Shown: in pieces, positions 7,980-17,926 of the stretch | How positions within the stretch are numbered: the stretch's first letter is position 1 | How the letters are laid out: every line of letters begins with the position of its first letter | Origin: Legionella cincinnatiensis | Lineage (GTDB): Bacteria; Pseudomonadota; Gammaproteobacteria; Legionellales; Legionellaceae | Assembly: GCF_900452415.1 (NCBI RefSeq) | Contig: NZ_UGNX01000001.1 | Span: 1,054,001-1,118,000, forward strand | DNA length: 64,000 nt | Direction of reading: 5' to 3' | Notes under the pieces: model-generated | The model's input: only the letters and a program-made list of their open reading frames with translations | Database searches by the model: none | What the model was told of the DNA's origin: nothing | Translations under genes and position numbers: made by a program

Positions 7980-8332
7980 TTGTGATTTCTGTGCTTTTCA
8001 TTTTTATAATGACTTGAAACTAAATAGTTAAAAAAATGTAAATAATAACAGCTTGTATCTTAAGCTGGCCTTTATCTTGTTATTATTTACAGCATGTTTG
8101 GAAATTGATCGAATAGTAAGCTCATTTTAGAACAGCTCATGCTAGAAAATATGAAAGAAAAAAGCAAAGGGCTGATTAATGATTTTTGGGGGAGAGGGTG
8201 CTCGCGATTGTTAGTTCGTAGCGTAGATGCCACGAAATAAGGTACAGGATTGGCGATGGTTTATCCTGTTTCTTCTTCGTTACATTTAGGCTACGTATCT
8301 ATCAATTTATATCCCATTATTCGCTACGCATG
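7980..8332. other. 353-bp intergenic region without a clear gene
   Basis: The region lies between two convergent genes. It holds a short ATG frame of 33 codons (8139-8240, starting MLENMKEKSKG) without a ribosome site or recognisable homology, and an imperfect hairpin CAGGAT/ATCCTG near 8251. CGTAGC-type words recur near 8219, 8293 and 8322. I see no terminator with a T-run and no RNA gene. Confidence 0.5.
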
Positions 8333-9394
8333 TTATTTATATTTTTTCTCATGTTCAAGTAACCATTGCTTACGTGCAATACCTCCCCCATATCCTCCTA
8401 AATTTCCACTAGAGTTAATAATACGATGACAAGGAACTATAATCGCCAGCTGATTTACCCCATTTGCATTTGCAACGGCTCTGTATGCAGTTGGTTTTCC
8501 TATGGCTTGAGCTTGTTCGGCGTAACTTCTTGTTTCTCCATATGGAATCAATGTTAACGCATGCCAGGCCATTTTTTGAAAAGGGCTGCCTATCATATTG
8601 ATTGGGGTATTAAATTTTTTTAAATGCCCGGCAAAATACTCTTGAAGCTCTTTTTCAATAGAGTTGATGGGAGGCGTATTACCAGGGATGATCGCAGCAT
8701 TCATTTTGTGTCTCAACCGCTCAATTTCACGTTCTAATCCACGTCTATCGACAAACTCCAAAAGATACAATGCGTCTTCATTTGCGACCACAAGAATTGG
8801 TCCTAATGGAGAATCAAACCAAGAAGCTTTCAAAACAATAGGATGCTTTGCTAAGTGAGAGGGAGCTGCTCCCATTATTTTAGAAAAAGCATCGCGAAAA
8901 CCACTGCTGGAGTCGTATCCGACATTAAGTTGTGTTTCAATCACTATTTTACCCTCCCGAATTTGTTTCATAGCAATACCCATTCTGCGTGCACGCGCGT
9001 AGGCAACAAAGGTCATTCCAAATCGCTTTTTAAATTGCCTGCGCGCAGTTGATGAATCTATGCCTAAAGCTGCAAAATCGCTATTTTTCCATCTTTTTTC
9101 AGGATTTGCTTCTACTGCAGCAATCAAAGTTTGAATTAAATGCGAAACTTGATTGGGATGAGATAATGGCTGACAGCGCATGCAAGGTCTATATGATGCT
9201 AGGAGTGCCTCTTGAGCGGTTTGGAAGAATTCGCAGTTTTCACGCTTTGGTTTTTTTGCAGGACAGGTTGGTCGACAAAATATTCCAGTTGATTTCACAC
9301 CCACATAAAAAACACCTTCGTATCCAGAGTCTTTGCTGAGTAGTGCTTGGTAGTATTCATTTTTTACTGTTTCAGTTAACATAAAATTGCTCAT
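8333..9394 (-). CDS. ada: Ada: methyl-responsive regulator and O6-methylguanine-DNA methyltransferase
   Basis: A bifunctional repair protein and transcription activator of 353 residues, the normal Ada length. The N-terminal zinc domain has the four cysteines C40, C44, C71 and C74; C40 is the expected acceptor of methyl groups from DNA phosphotriesters. An AraC-type helix-turn-helix follows (residues about 85-180). The C-terminal methyltransferase domain carries the active-site motif PCHR with C322. It takes methyl groups from O6-methylguanine irreversibly. No alkB or alkA gene is adjacent. An ATG four codons downstream is an alternative start. Autoregulation by methylated Ada is known for the family; I could not confirm an Ada box here. 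Confidence 0.95.
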   Translation of the reverse strand: MSNFMLTETVKNEYYQALLSKDSGYEGVFYVGVKSTGIFCRPTCPAKKPKRENCEFFQTAQEALLASYRPCMRCQPLSHPNQVSHLIQTLIAAVEANPEKRWKNSDFAALGIDSSTARRQFKKRFGMTFVAYARARRMGIAMKQIREGKIVIETQLNVGYDSSSGFRDAFSKIMGAAPSHLAKHPIVLKASWFDSPLGPILVVANEDALYLLEFVDRRGLEREIERLRHKMNAAIIPGNTPPINSIEKELQEYFAGHLKKFNTPINMIGSPFQKMAWHALTLIPYGETRSYAEQAQAIGKPTAYRAVANANGVNQLAIIVPCHRIINSSGNLGGYGGGIARKQWLLEHEKKYK

Positions 9395-9592
9395 TCATTC
9401 AATATTCAATGTGGGTCGTAGAACTGCATTAGGGACTCCTGAGATTTCACGGCCGGTATAAAGCCCCTAAATCTGAATAATAATGCAGCTTCTCTTAAAC
9501 TCACCTTAATTACTATAGCTTTTTTTTAAAAAAGTGCGACCGAAATTTAGGCATTGAATTTTGAGTTGAACCATGATCCTAGAATTACCTAG

Positions 9593-11815
9593 TCACACAA
9601 GCTGTAACTTCTTTCCACTAAAGCAAGTTGGATAATTGATTTTTCCTTGAGCCGGCAAAGCAATTTGTACCATGCCACAAGTATCTGTTCTGTAAAAGGG
9701 AATACTCAATTTTTTCATGTTTGCTAAAGTCTTAGCATGAGGGAAGCGAAAGCGATTATCAAAACCCAACGAGGCTATAGCATAAAGAGGGGCAACCTCT
9801 AATAAGAATCGATAGGATGATGAAGTTTTGCTGCCATGATGAGGGACAAGTAACACATCCGATTGAAGCTTATTGCCATAAGTTTGTACTAGATAATCTT
9901 CCGCTATTTTTTCAATATCGCCGGTTAAGAGCATACGTCCTGCAGGTGCCTTTATTTGTAGGATACAAGAACGGTTATTCTTTTCTTTAAAAGCGATTTT
10001 AATTGGCAAGAAACGAAAAGAGATACCGTCCCATTTCCATGGCGGATAATCATGACATTTTAAACCACGATGATAGAAATGAGGTTCATTGACTAAGAGC
10101 TGTTCCACTTGTATTTCTTTCTCTAGAGAATTAAGTCCTCCAAGATGATCTTTATCAGGATGACTCACAACGATAATATCAATTTTTTTGATGCCCAATG
10201 TTTTAAGATAAGGCAAAATAACCATTTTTCCTAAATCATTTCCTTGAAAGAAGCGATCTCCTGTATCATAAAGCAAAACATGGTGTTGTGTGCGAATAGC
10301 AACAGCCAAGCCTTGTCCTACGTCTAGGACATCAATTTGTGCCTCACCTGATTGAATCATTGCTCGTGGTGGAAAAAATGGGAGCAATAGCCAAAGCAAG
10401 GCGATCCAGTGAAAAGGTTTAATGGGTAATAAAACCCACATCAATAAAGCGCCTATTAGAACAAAAGCCAATTCCATCGAGTAAATAGAATAATTAATAT
10501 TTAGAGCAGCTAAATGTTCTGTCAACGCTAGCCCTTTAAACAATAGGGCAATGAGAAAAGAAAGAGGTTTTATCAATATTTTTGCAATACTTAAGGAGCT
10601 CAGGGTCATTGTCACTAATGACAAGGGAACGATGAGTAAACCCACCAAGGGTATTGCGAATAGGTTCGCAACAAATCCATTAATTGAACCATAAGCATAC
10701 CAATATAAGGTTAAGGGCATTAATCCAATTAAACAGCTTAACTGTAGGGCTAAAGAGGCTTTATATCCTTTTAAACGCCAACGTTGTTGTGTTAAGAGCA
10801 AACACGCTACCGCAAGAAAAGAAAAATAGAATCCTTGCATAAACACGGCATGGGGTTCAATCCATAAAACACCCAATAAAGCATATCGCCATACTTGCCA
10901 AGCAGTAAAACGCTGTTGCCCCAAACTATAAAGTGTATAAAAAAAACATCCAATAAGGGCTCTTTGAACAGGAGGAGCAAATCCCGCTAAAAGGGCATAT
11001 CCTAAAGCAGCTAAAAGGCCACCGATACTGGCAAAATAAGGGGCTGGGATGTACAAACAAAGACGAGAATTCCGAGTCCATAACCAGCGAAGTAACCCAT
11101 AAACGATACCAGAGATTAAAGCGATATGTTCACCTGAAATACCAAATAAATGGGTTGTGCCAGTACGTCTAAATAAATCCCAACTCTCTTGGTCAATATG
11201 GGTTGTTATATTTAACGTTAATGCTTCTATAATTCCAACGGTTTTTTGAGTAGGTGCTAATCGGTTAAGCTTACTGCCTAATCGCTCTCTCAATTCTAGC
11301 CAACTGAAAGATGAAGATGATTTGGGGAGCAATTGATTGCCTCTAGAATGAATATACCCTCTCCACATGATATGGCGTGCTGCAAGTGAGCGCACATAAT
11401 CCATACTCCCTGGGTTAAGGTAATTTCTCGGCTTTTTTAATTTCACATTAAATGTCCATCGTTGTCCCGCATGAAGTTTTGGGGCTTTGTTGTACCAGGC
11501 TAATTGTATTATCCCTTGTGCTGGATGATGATCGTATTGTTCTAATGCCAATAAAAAAAGGGTTTTAGATGAACCTTGGGTAGGTATTGATGCAATTGTT
11601 CCTTGTATCCTCACTTGAGGTATTACAGCCACATCAGGTATTCCTTTAGGTGAGTTTTGTGATTGATGCAGCGATGCGATGAGGATGCCTAAAATAAAAA
11701 ACAGAATATTTGAATATTTGGGAATAATGAAAAAAATAAAGAAGATAGTGATCGGCAAAAATCCATGCAAGGTATACCGATACAATATGCCTATAAAAAA
11801 GCAAAAAATTTCCAT
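9593..11815 (-). CDS. comEC: ComEC/Rec2-type DNA uptake channel
   Basis: Inner-membrane protein that carries single-stranded DNA into the cytoplasm during natural transformation. The 740 residues show the expected order: N-terminal membrane helices with the DUF4131 OB-like domain (about 60-160), the central Competence domain with many hydrophobic segments (about 190-480, with FGISGEHIALISGIVYG), and a metallo-beta-lactamase-like domain from about residue 490. In the last domain DVGQGLAVAIR, VSHPDKDHLGGL and PHHGSKTSS are visible and the metal-binding H-x-D-x-D-H pattern is complete, which fits a nuclease role for the non-transported strand. It is a single-gene unit, divergent from the pot operon. 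Length and motifs suggest full function. Confidence 0.95.
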   Translation of the reverse strand: MEIFCFFIGILYRYTLHGFLPITIFFIFFIIPKYSNILFFILGILIASLHQSQNSPKGIPDVAVIPQVRIQGTIASIPTQGSSKTLFLLALEQYDHHPAQGIIQLAWYNKAPKLHAGQRWTFNVKLKKPRNYLNPGSMDYVRSLAARHIMWRGYIHSRGNQLLPKSSSSFSWLELRERLGSKLNRLAPTQKTVGIIEALTLNITTHIDQESWDLFRRTGTTHLFGISGEHIALISGIVYGLLRWLWTRNSRLCLYIPAPYFASIGGLLAALGYALLAGFAPPVQRALIGCFFYTLYSLGQQRFTAWQVWRYALLGVLWIEPHAVFMQGFYFSFLAVACLLLTQQRWRLKGYKASLALQLSCLIGLMPLTLYWYAYGSINGFVANLFAIPLVGLLIVPLSLVTMTLSSLSIAKILIKPLSFLIALLFKGLALTEHLAALNINYSIYSMELAFVLIGALLMWVLLPIKPFHWIALLWLLLPFFPPRAMIQSGEAQIDVLDVGQGLAVAIRTQHHVLLYDTGDRFFQGNDLGKMVILPYLKTLGIKKIDIIVVSHPDKDHLGGLNSLEKEIQVEQLLVNEPHFYHRGLKCHDYPPWKWDGISFRFLPIKIAFKEKNNRSCILQIKAPAGRMLLTGDIEKIAEDYLVQTYGNKLQSDVLLVPHHGSKTSSSYRFLLEVAPLYAIASLGFDNRFRFPHAKTLANMKKLSIPFYRTDTCGMVQIALPAQGKINYPTCFSGKKLQLV

Positions 11816-12021
11816 TTTATTTTAAGTTGGACTTTCCATTGACGATAGATAGTAGGGAGTTATATTCTCTTTGTAAAGCAAAATGAATGCTATTTTTTCG
11901 TAATAGTCACCATTATTCCGAGGTGAAGTTAGCTATCTTCTCTTGGCCAGATTCCTCTTCTTTACTAGACAAGAAAAGAAACAGTAGGGATAATTATGGT
12001 TTTTTGTATTTAACGAAGCAC

Positions 12022-13116
12022 ATGACCACTCCCCTCATTGAAATCCGACATGTTTATAAATCATATGGTACTACTGCAATTTTGAATGATATTTCTTTAA
12101 GCGTTAATCACGGAGAATTTTTGACGTTACTTGGCCCTTCAGGGTGTGGGAAAACGACCTTACTACGCCTTATTTCTGGATTTGAAAGTCCTACTCAGGG
12201 TGAGATTTATATTAATGGCCAATGTGTGAATCAACTGCCACCCCAAAAACGAGATGTACATACAGTTTTTCAAAGTTACGCACTTTTTCCACACTTATCA
12301 GTCTTTGAAAATGTTGCTTTTGCTTTGCGATGCAAGAAAGTTCCTCATCACGAAATTGAAGAACGAGTTTCTGATGCTTTAAGATTAGTCCAACTTCAGG
12401 ATTTTTCAGAACGTAACATCAAACAATTAAGCGGTGGTCAACAGCAGCGTGTTGCTATTGCACGAGCAATTATTAATAGACCACAAGTACTTTTATTAGA
12501 TGAACCATTAAGTTCTCTTGATTATAGACTTAGAAAAGCCATGCAATCGGAATTAAAACAGTTACAGAAAACTTTGAATATGACATTTATTTTTGTGACT
12601 CATGATCAAGAAGAGGCTTTATCCATGTCGGATCGGATTGTTGTTTTTAATCATGGTCATATAGAACAAATAGGAACCCCCAAATGTGTCTACGAAACGC
12701 CTGCAAATTTATATGTAGCCAAATTTATTGGTGAAGCTAATATATTTGATGTGCAGGTTCATTCTCTAGAAGATGCGAATCTTATTACCTTTATCGAAGG
12801 AGTATCCCTACTTTGTAAAAATAGTGGAAATTATAAGCTTGGTGATCGAATTCATTTAATGGTGCGTCCAGAAGATATTCGTGTTTGGAGTTTATCGGAA
12901 GTGGATAAAACTGAAGGCATGTTACCTGGACGTATCGCAGATATTATTTATAAAGGTTCCACCGTCGATTTGAAGGTTATACTTCCATCAGGAAAAATGA
13001 TTTATGCTTCAGAGTTTTTTGATGAGGATGATGATAAATTAGAATATACACTCAATGAAAATGTTTGGGTGCAATGGTTATCGGGTTGGGAGGTTTTATT
13101 GCCTTATGAAGACTAG
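12022..13116 (+). CDS. potA: Spermidine/putrescine ABC transporter ATP-binding protein PotA
   Basis: ATPase of the polyamine importer PotABCD, on the cytoplasmic face of the membrane. The 364 residues include Walker A GPSGCGKTT, a Q-loop (FQSYALFPHLSV), signature LSGGQQQR, Walker B LLLDEP, the H-loop (VTHDQEEA) and a C-terminal TOBE-type domain from about residue 280. The frame extends 45 codons further upstream, but the ATG at 12022 gives the usual N-terminus (MTTPLIEIRHVYKSYG). It is the first gene of a tight operon; potB begins inside its last codons. Confidence 0.95.
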   Translation: MTTPLIEIRHVYKSYGTTAILNDISLSVNHGEFLTLLGPSGCGKTTLLRLISGFESPTQGEIYINGQCVNQLPPQKRDVHTVFQSYALFPHLSVFENVAFALRCKKVPHHEIEERVSDALRLVQLQDFSERNIKQLSGGQQQRVAIARAIINRPQVLLLDEPLSSLDYRLRKAMQSELKQLQKTLNMTFIFVTHDQEEALSMSDRIVVFNHGHIEQIGTPKCVYETPANLYVAKFIGEANIFDVQVHSLEDANLITFIEGVSLLCKNSGNYKLGDRIHLMVRPEDIRVWSLSEVDKTEGMLPGRIADIIYKGSTVDLKVILPSGKMIYASEFFDEDDDKLEYTLNENVWVQWLSGWEVLLPYED

Positions 13117-13930
13117 ATCTATTGCGCTTTACCTCTTGTATTTTTGGTTAATTCTTTTTGGTGTTATTCCTTTATTGATGATGCTTGTGTCGAGTTTTCT
13201 CTCCAAGGACAGCCTTCATCTTGTTGCCTTTCCTTTTACATTTGAAAATTATGCGGATTTATTTACCCCAGTTTTTGCTAAAATTTTTTTTCGTTCTTTA
13301 ATTATTGCCTTTATTACTACCTTATTATGTCTGCTTATTGCTTATCCTTTTAGTTATTTAATGATTAAATCAAAACATCAATCAATTTTGTTGTTGTTGA
13401 TTTTTATTCCTTTTTGGACCAGCTCTTTGATAAGGACTTATTCATTAATCGCTATCCTTAAATATAAAGGTGTTTTAAATGCACTCTTATTGAAATTACA
13501 TTTAATTCATGAACCTTTGTCCTTATTGTATACGAATTTTTCTGTAATTATTGGTTTGGTCTATAATCTGTTTCCTTTTATGGTGCTTCCTATTTTTACC
13601 AATATGGAACGCTTTGATTTCAGATTATTTGAAGCAGCTCGAGATTTGGGAGCAAACAAATGGTTCATTTTTACGCGAGTATTTTTGCCTAATACGGCAC
13701 CTGGAATTTTATCAGGATGTTTATTAGTTCTATTACCTGCGATGACTTTATTTTATATTCCTAATGTATTGGGAGGAGCACGATCTATTTTATTAGGTAA
13801 TTTAATTCAAAATCAGTTTCTTGTTTTAAGTAATTGGCCTCAAGGTTCTGCCACCAGTGTGGTATTGACATTTTTATTGCTTGTGTTGCTGTTTTTTTTC
13901 CGGCGCCAGAAAAATGAGGTGATTCGATGA
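13106..13930 (+). CDS. potB: Spermidine/putrescine ABC transporter permease PotB
   Basis: One of the two membrane permeases of the polyamine importer. The 274 residues have six hydrophobic segments and the EAA loop EAARDLGANKWFIFTRVFLP, which contacts the ATPase. Its ATG lies within the end of potA (11-base overlap) with GGGAGG about 14 bases before it, so translation is coupled. Its stop overlaps the potC start (ATGA). Order potA-potB-potC-potD is the standard one. Confidence 0.94.
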   Translation: MKTRSIALYLLYFWLILFGVIPLLMMLVSSFLSKDSLHLVAFPFTFENYADLFTPVFAKIFFRSLIIAFITTLLCLLIAYPFSYLMIKSKHQSILLLLIFIPFWTSSLIRTYSLIAILKYKGVLNALLLKLHLIHEPLSLLYTNFSVIIGLVYNLFPFMVLPIFTNMERFDFRLFEAARDLGANKWFIFTRVFLPNTAPGILSGCLLVLLPAMTLFYIPNVLGGARSILLGNLIQNQFLVLSNWPQGSATSVVLTFLLLVLLFFFRRQKNEVIR

Positions 13931-14694
13931 AAACATTCATGCAGCGCTTTTTTCTTTTTTTTGTATATGCTTCACTTTATATTCCAATTGTAATATTGGT
14001 TTTATATTCCATTAATGATGCTAAGTTTTCATTGCAGTGGCATGGTTTTTCTTTAAGATGGTATTACGAACTATTTCATGATCGAGATTTATGGTCGGCT
14101 TTTTTAAATTCAGTCATACTTGGCTTGAGCTCGGCCTTAATCGCAACCACCATGGGTCTTTTGGCATCCATTTATTTATTTTTATTTCGTGCAAAACGTC
14201 GCCAAATTTTATATACCCTATTATTATTACTCATTATTATTCCTGATTTGGTTCTTGGGGTTGCCTTATTAATTTTCTTTAATCTGACTAAGGTTCCTAT
14301 AGGTTTTTTAAGTTTATTAATTGCTCATGTTACATTTTCCATCCCCTTTGTGATATTAACTATTAATGCTCGTATCCATACCTTAAATCCCAATATTTAT
14401 TTTAGCGCCTTAGATTTAGGTGCTAGCCGTTATATTGCACTTACCAGAATTTTATTGCCTTTACTTTGGCCTGCTGTTTTAAGTGTATTTCTTTTAAGTT
14501 TTACTTTATCGTTTGATGATGTCATTATCAGTTATTTCGTGGCAGGCCCTGATTTTACGATTTTGCCTTTAACCATTTATTCATTAGTACGTACGGGAGT
14601 TACCCCTGAGCTGAATGCTTTGTGTTCGATCATTTTTGTTCTCTCCATGATTTTAGTCATTATTTCTCATCGATTATCAGGAAAATTGGTATGA
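13927..14694 (+). CDS. potC: Spermidine/putrescine ABC transporter permease PotC
   Basis: Second permease of the polyamine importer, 255 residues with six hydrophobic segments. The EAA-type loop reads SALDLGASRYIALTRILLPL, and SFDDVIISYFVAGPDFTILPL is typical of PotC. The start overlaps the potB stop by four bases (ATGA) and the stop overlaps the potD start. It has no signs of damage. Confidence 0.94.
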   Translation: MKTFMQRFFLFFVYASLYIPIVILVLYSINDAKFSLQWHGFSLRWYYELFHDRDLWSAFLNSVILGLSSALIATTMGLLASIYLFLFRAKRRQILYTLLLLLIIIPDLVLGVALLIFFNLTKVPIGFLSLLIAHVTFSIPFVILTINARIHTLNPNIYFSALDLGASRYIALTRILLPLLWPAVLSVFLLSFTLSFDDVIISYFVAGPDFTILPLTIYSLVRTGVTPELNALCSIIFVLSMILVIISHRLSGKLV

Positions 14695-15716
14695 ATTACC
14701 TTTTACTCGTGTTGTTCTTTTTTTTTACTTTCAAGGTTTTTTCCAATCCAGTCGTTAATGTATATGTTTGGGGCGGGGAAATTCCTAAAAGTTTAATTCA
14801 ACAATTTGAACAAGAGTCTGGAGTCAAGGTTAATTTTTCAACCTATGACAGCAATGAAACAATGTATGCTAAGTTAAAAGCAAGCCAACAAACAATGTAT
14901 GATGTTATTCTTCCCTCAGCCTATTTCGTAGAGCGGATGAAAAGGCAGGACATGCTGGAACCTCTAGATCACCACCAACTGCCAAATCTTGATAACTTGG
15001 ATAAACGTTTTGTTAATAATGATTATGATAAGGATAATCATTATAGTGCGCCTATCATCTGGGGGGCAACGGGCATTTTTTATAACAGCAATGTGGTACA
15101 TCAACCACCGAAAGCTTGGAATGGACTGTGGGATAAAAAATGGCGCAATCAGCTTATGCTCTTAGATGATTCGCGGGAGATATTTGCAATTGCCTTAATG
15201 AGTTTGAGATTTGATCCAAATGATAATAATCCTGAGCATATTAAAAAAGCTTATGAATATTTATTGCAACTTGTACCTAATATTAAATTGTTTGCAAGTG
15301 ACAGTATTCAGGCAATTATTATTGATGAGGATGCCCTTATTGGATCGGCATGGAATGGCGATGCGTTTAAAGCTCAGGCTGAAAACAAAGCTATTGAGTT
15401 TCTTTATCCTGAGGATGGTTTTGTGATTTGGGTGGATTGTCTCGCAATTCCTAAAAATCCCCCCCATCTCAAAGAGGCGCTCCAATTTATTAATTTTATG
15501 CTTAAAGCTGAAGCAAGTGCACAAATGGCCTTAAAGGAAGGGCATGCTATTACTAATGCAAAAGGCCGTACTTTATTGCCTTTATCTATTAGAAATAATC
15601 CCATGATTTATCCCCCAGAAGAAATTATGAAAAAAGGTCACTTCCAGCGCGATGTTGGAGAAGATACATTGATGCTTTATAACCGCTATTGGGAACAACT
15701 AAAGCTTGCTTTTTAG
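14691..15716 (+). CDS. potD: Periplasmic spermidine/putrescine-binding protein PotD
   Basis: Substrate-binding protein of the polyamine importer. The 341 residues begin with a signal peptide (MNYLLLVLFFFFTFKVFS, cleaved before NPVVNVYVWGGEIP). The mature part has the PotD/PotF hallmarks VYVWGGEIPKSLIQQFEQ, YDVILPSAYFVERM and GSAWNGDAFKAQ. The ATG at 14691 overlaps the potC stop (ATGA); the frame is open further upstream but only inside potC. In Legionella the homologous importer supports intracellular growth, according to general knowledge of the genus. Confidence 0.94.
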   Translation: MNYLLLVLFFFFTFKVFSNPVVNVYVWGGEIPKSLIQQFEQESGVKVNFSTYDSNETMYAKLKASQQTMYDVILPSAYFVERMKRQDMLEPLDHHQLPNLDNLDKRFVNNDYDKDNHYSAPIIWGATGIFYNSNVVHQPPKAWNGLWDKKWRNQLMLLDDSREIFAIALMSLRFDPNDNNPEHIKKAYEYLLQLVPNIKLFASDSIQAIIIDEDALIGSAWNGDAFKAQAENKAIEFLYPEDGFVIWVDCLAIPKNPPHLKEALQFINFMLKAEASAQMALKEGHAITNAKGRTLLPLSIRNNPMIYPPEEIMKKGHFQRDVGEDTLMLYNRYWEQLKLAF

Positions 15717-15919
15717 TGTTGTAGTATTGCTGTATTTTTTGCGTTTATCCTCGATCCTAACTCCAAGCAGTTATCTAATTCTAACCGTGGCCTTGAGAAA
15801 ATACTCGAGTAAATATTGTTTACTTTATATTAGCGCTTAATAAAACCTTAATGTTTCTATATTAAACTTTGGGCTCAAACTTTAATCAAGTTGTATTTTA
15901 TAAAATTTAGGAGTTTTAT

Positions 15920-16546
15920 ATGCCTAAGGCGTTCACCCATTTATGCAAAAATGTTAATTTAAGCTTGTATGACAATACCCTCACTGTTTATACAAAATCA
16001 AAAATGTCTTTTCCACCAATACGCACTGAGTTGGATTTACTTATGGTTTTATTGTTTTCTCAAATGGATTGTGTGAGTGCGCAAATAGATAAAATGTTTG
16101 ATATGAGAAAAAATGAACTGGGTGTTTATCGTTTTGTACACCGTGATGACAACGATCATAATTTATATCATCAAGATAATTTTAATATGGAAGATAATCA
16201 TTATCATGCGCAATTTTCGAAAACCATTGATGAAATTAAATTAGAAGATATTTTAGGAATATTAGAGAAGCATACTTTGATTACAGCTGAAGAACATGAA
16301 AGTTTCCTCAAGGCTTATCATGAAGCGAATACTCTTCCTCTTGATGTTCCAAGTTCGAAAAAAGAAGTAGTTAAAGAAGAGAGTGAAGTAGTTAAGGGTA
16401 TTACTCCTTCGGAAAAACTTCCTGTGAAAAAGAAAGATGATGAAGTTACTTTCGGTGGGTTTAAAAGAGGATTTTTCCTTAATCTATCAACAACGAAAAC
16501 GAATGAAGATCCTAAAAAATCTGTTGGAATGAACCTCAGCAATTAA
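15920..16546 (+). CDS. Hypothetical protein with charged C-terminal region
   Basis: A 208-residue soluble protein I do not recognise. The ATG is preceded by AGGAG at 7 bases, so the start is well supported. The N-terminal 60 residues are mixed and mildly hydrophobic (TELDLLMVLLFSQMDCVSAQ). The middle is His/Asp/Asn-rich (HRDDNDHNLYHQDNFN), and residues 145-185 form a Lys/Glu-rich, probably disordered stretch. There is no signal peptide or membrane segment. Such a layout occurs in Legionella-specific proteins, including some secreted ones, but no specific evidence supports secretion. A terminator follows. Confidence 0.6.
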   Translation: MPKAFTHLCKNVNLSLYDNTLTVYTKSKMSFPPIRTELDLLMVLLFSQMDCVSAQIDKMFDMRKNELGVYRFVHRDDNDHNLYHQDNFNMEDNHYHAQFSKTIDEIKLEDILGILEKHTLITAEEHESFLKAYHEANTLPLDVPSSKKEVVKEESEVVKGITPSEKLPVKKKDDEVTFGGFKRGFFLNLSTTKTNEDPKKSVGMNLSN

Positions 16547-16570
16547 CTTCCGTAGTATTACTCATAACGA

Positions 16571-16605
16571 TTTAACGTGCCTTATTGATGGCGCGTTAAA
16601 TTTAT
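16571..16605 (+). terminator. Intrinsic terminator after the hypothetical gene
   Basis: TTTAACGTGCC pairs with GGCGCGTTAAA (one G-T pair) around an 8-base loop, followed by TTTATAAAAT, 25 bases after the stop. Confidence 0.6.
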
Positions 16606-16644
16606 AAAATAAAGTCTTATTCTTCTCACTTAGAACATTAACTA

Positions 16645-17333
16645 ACGCCAGTTATGGATAAGGATATAATTATAACGAGTCTCTATTACGATCGCTGCTT
16701 CCGAAGCCTTGGCAGGTGATTTCGAACTCGATGCCAAGGCTTCGAGACGGCGCTGGTGCGCCTCCTCAGCCCGAACGGGTCGAAGTAATAACCCGATCTC
16801 TTATCCATAACTGACGTTAGTTATGGATAAGGATATAATTATAACGAGTCTCTATTACGATCGCTGCTTCCGAAGCCTTGGCAGGTGATTTCGAACTCGA
16901 TGCCAAGGCTTCGAGACGGCGCTGGTGCGCCTCCTCAGCCCGAACGGGTCGAAGTAATAACCCGATCTCTTATCCATAACTGACGTTAGTTATGGATAAA
17001 GATATAATTATAACGAGTTTCTATTACGATCGCTGCTTCCGAAGCCTTGGCAGGTGATTTCGGACTCGATGCCAAGGCTTCGAGAGGGCGCTGGTGCGCC
17101 TCCTCAGCCTGAACGGGTCGAAGTAATAACCCGATCTCTTATCCATAACTGACGTTAACTAACGTTAGTTATGGATAAGGATATAATTATAACGAGTCTC
17201 TATTACGATCGCTGCTTCCGAAGCCTTGGCAGGTGATTTCGAACTCGATGTCAAGGCTTCGAGACGGCGCTGGTGCGCCTCCTCAGCCCGAACGGGTCGA
17301 AGTAATAACTCGCTCTTCTATATAACTGACGTT
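16645..17333. repeat. Four tandem MITE-like palindromic units
   Basis: Four copies of a unit of about 170 bp; equivalent words start at 16651, 16819, 16988 and 17167. Each begins GTTATGGATAAGGATATAA and ends TTATCCATAACTGACGTT, which are inverted repeats. The core keeps the inner stem (TTCCGAAGCCTTGGCA with TGCCAAGGCTTCGA) and the right arm GGCGCTGGTGCGCC, but has lost the outer-left stem and left arm seen elsewhere. The first two junctions share one end sequence; the third contains an extra TAACT, like the sequence left of the array. The array ends 8 bases from the pilin stop codon. Open frames inside are by-products. Confidence 0.9.
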
Positions 17334-17341
17334 AATTATTG

Positions 17342-17761
17342 CTATGTTAGATTCCAACAAATAGTTTGCGCGGTTCCTGAGGAATCTACTGCAGTTTTTA
17401 CATTGGCTTGATCCACAGTCATACTCGCACACGTAGTATCTTTGGTTTGACTTCCTCGCGGTGTTGCAGTAAGGGTATATGTTGTTGCGCCCAGATTACT
17501 TAAGGTGATGCTATAAAATCCTTGTGCCGATGTTTGCGGAAATGGAGGTAAGGATGTACATGTGGTGTAAGAAAAATTCTGAGCATAGCAGCGTTCAAGG
17601 AAGATTTGATCTTGGGCCAGTGTGACCAATGCATCAGAGCGTCTTGCTTTTAACAAAAAACGCAGATAAGAGGGATAGGCAATAGTAATCAGTATCGCCA
17701 TAATCACTAAAGCTATCATTAAATCGATTAAAGTAAATCCCTTTCTTCGAGGTTGCTTCAT
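17342..17761 (-). CDS. Type IV pilin-like protein (PilE family)
   Basis: A 139-residue prepilin. The N-terminus RKGFTLIDLMIALVIMAILI is a class III leader with peptidase cleavage expected between G and F, followed by methylation of F1 and the hydrophobic assembly helix. Position +5 of the mature protein is Asp rather than the usual Glu, a substitution also seen in PilE-like minor pilins. The C-terminal part has four cysteines able to form two disulfides. No other pilus gene is nearby, so it would rely on assembly genes elsewhere. Type IV pili in Legionella serve in adhesion and DNA uptake. The stop codon lies 8 bases from a repeat array, so the 3-prime end could have been altered by it; the domain nevertheless looks complete. 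Confidence 0.85.
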   Translation of the reverse strand: MKQPRRKGFTLIDLMIALVIMAILITIAYPSYLRFLLKARRSDALVTLAQDQIFLERCYAQNFSYTTCTSLPPFPQTSAQGFYSITLSNLGATTYTLTATPRGSQTKDTTCASMTVDQANVKTAVDSSGTAQTICWNLT

Positions 17762-17926
17762 GGTACAATTCCTTTATTGCAGTTGCCTCCCTTCTGTTTT
17801 TCTTTGTGTACTATTTGAATTAAGCACAAGTAAGCAGAACGATATTATTGTCTTGATTAGGGCCAACCAAAGTTGCTGTGTAATCTGAAGAAAAGTGCTA
17901 ATGTAATACTTCCATAAAACTGTTAC

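Noticed and set aside
16645-17333. Regularly spaced repeats considered as a CRISPR array
   Set aside because: The whole unit of about 170 bp repeats, with inverted ends and no unique spacers, and there are no cas genes.
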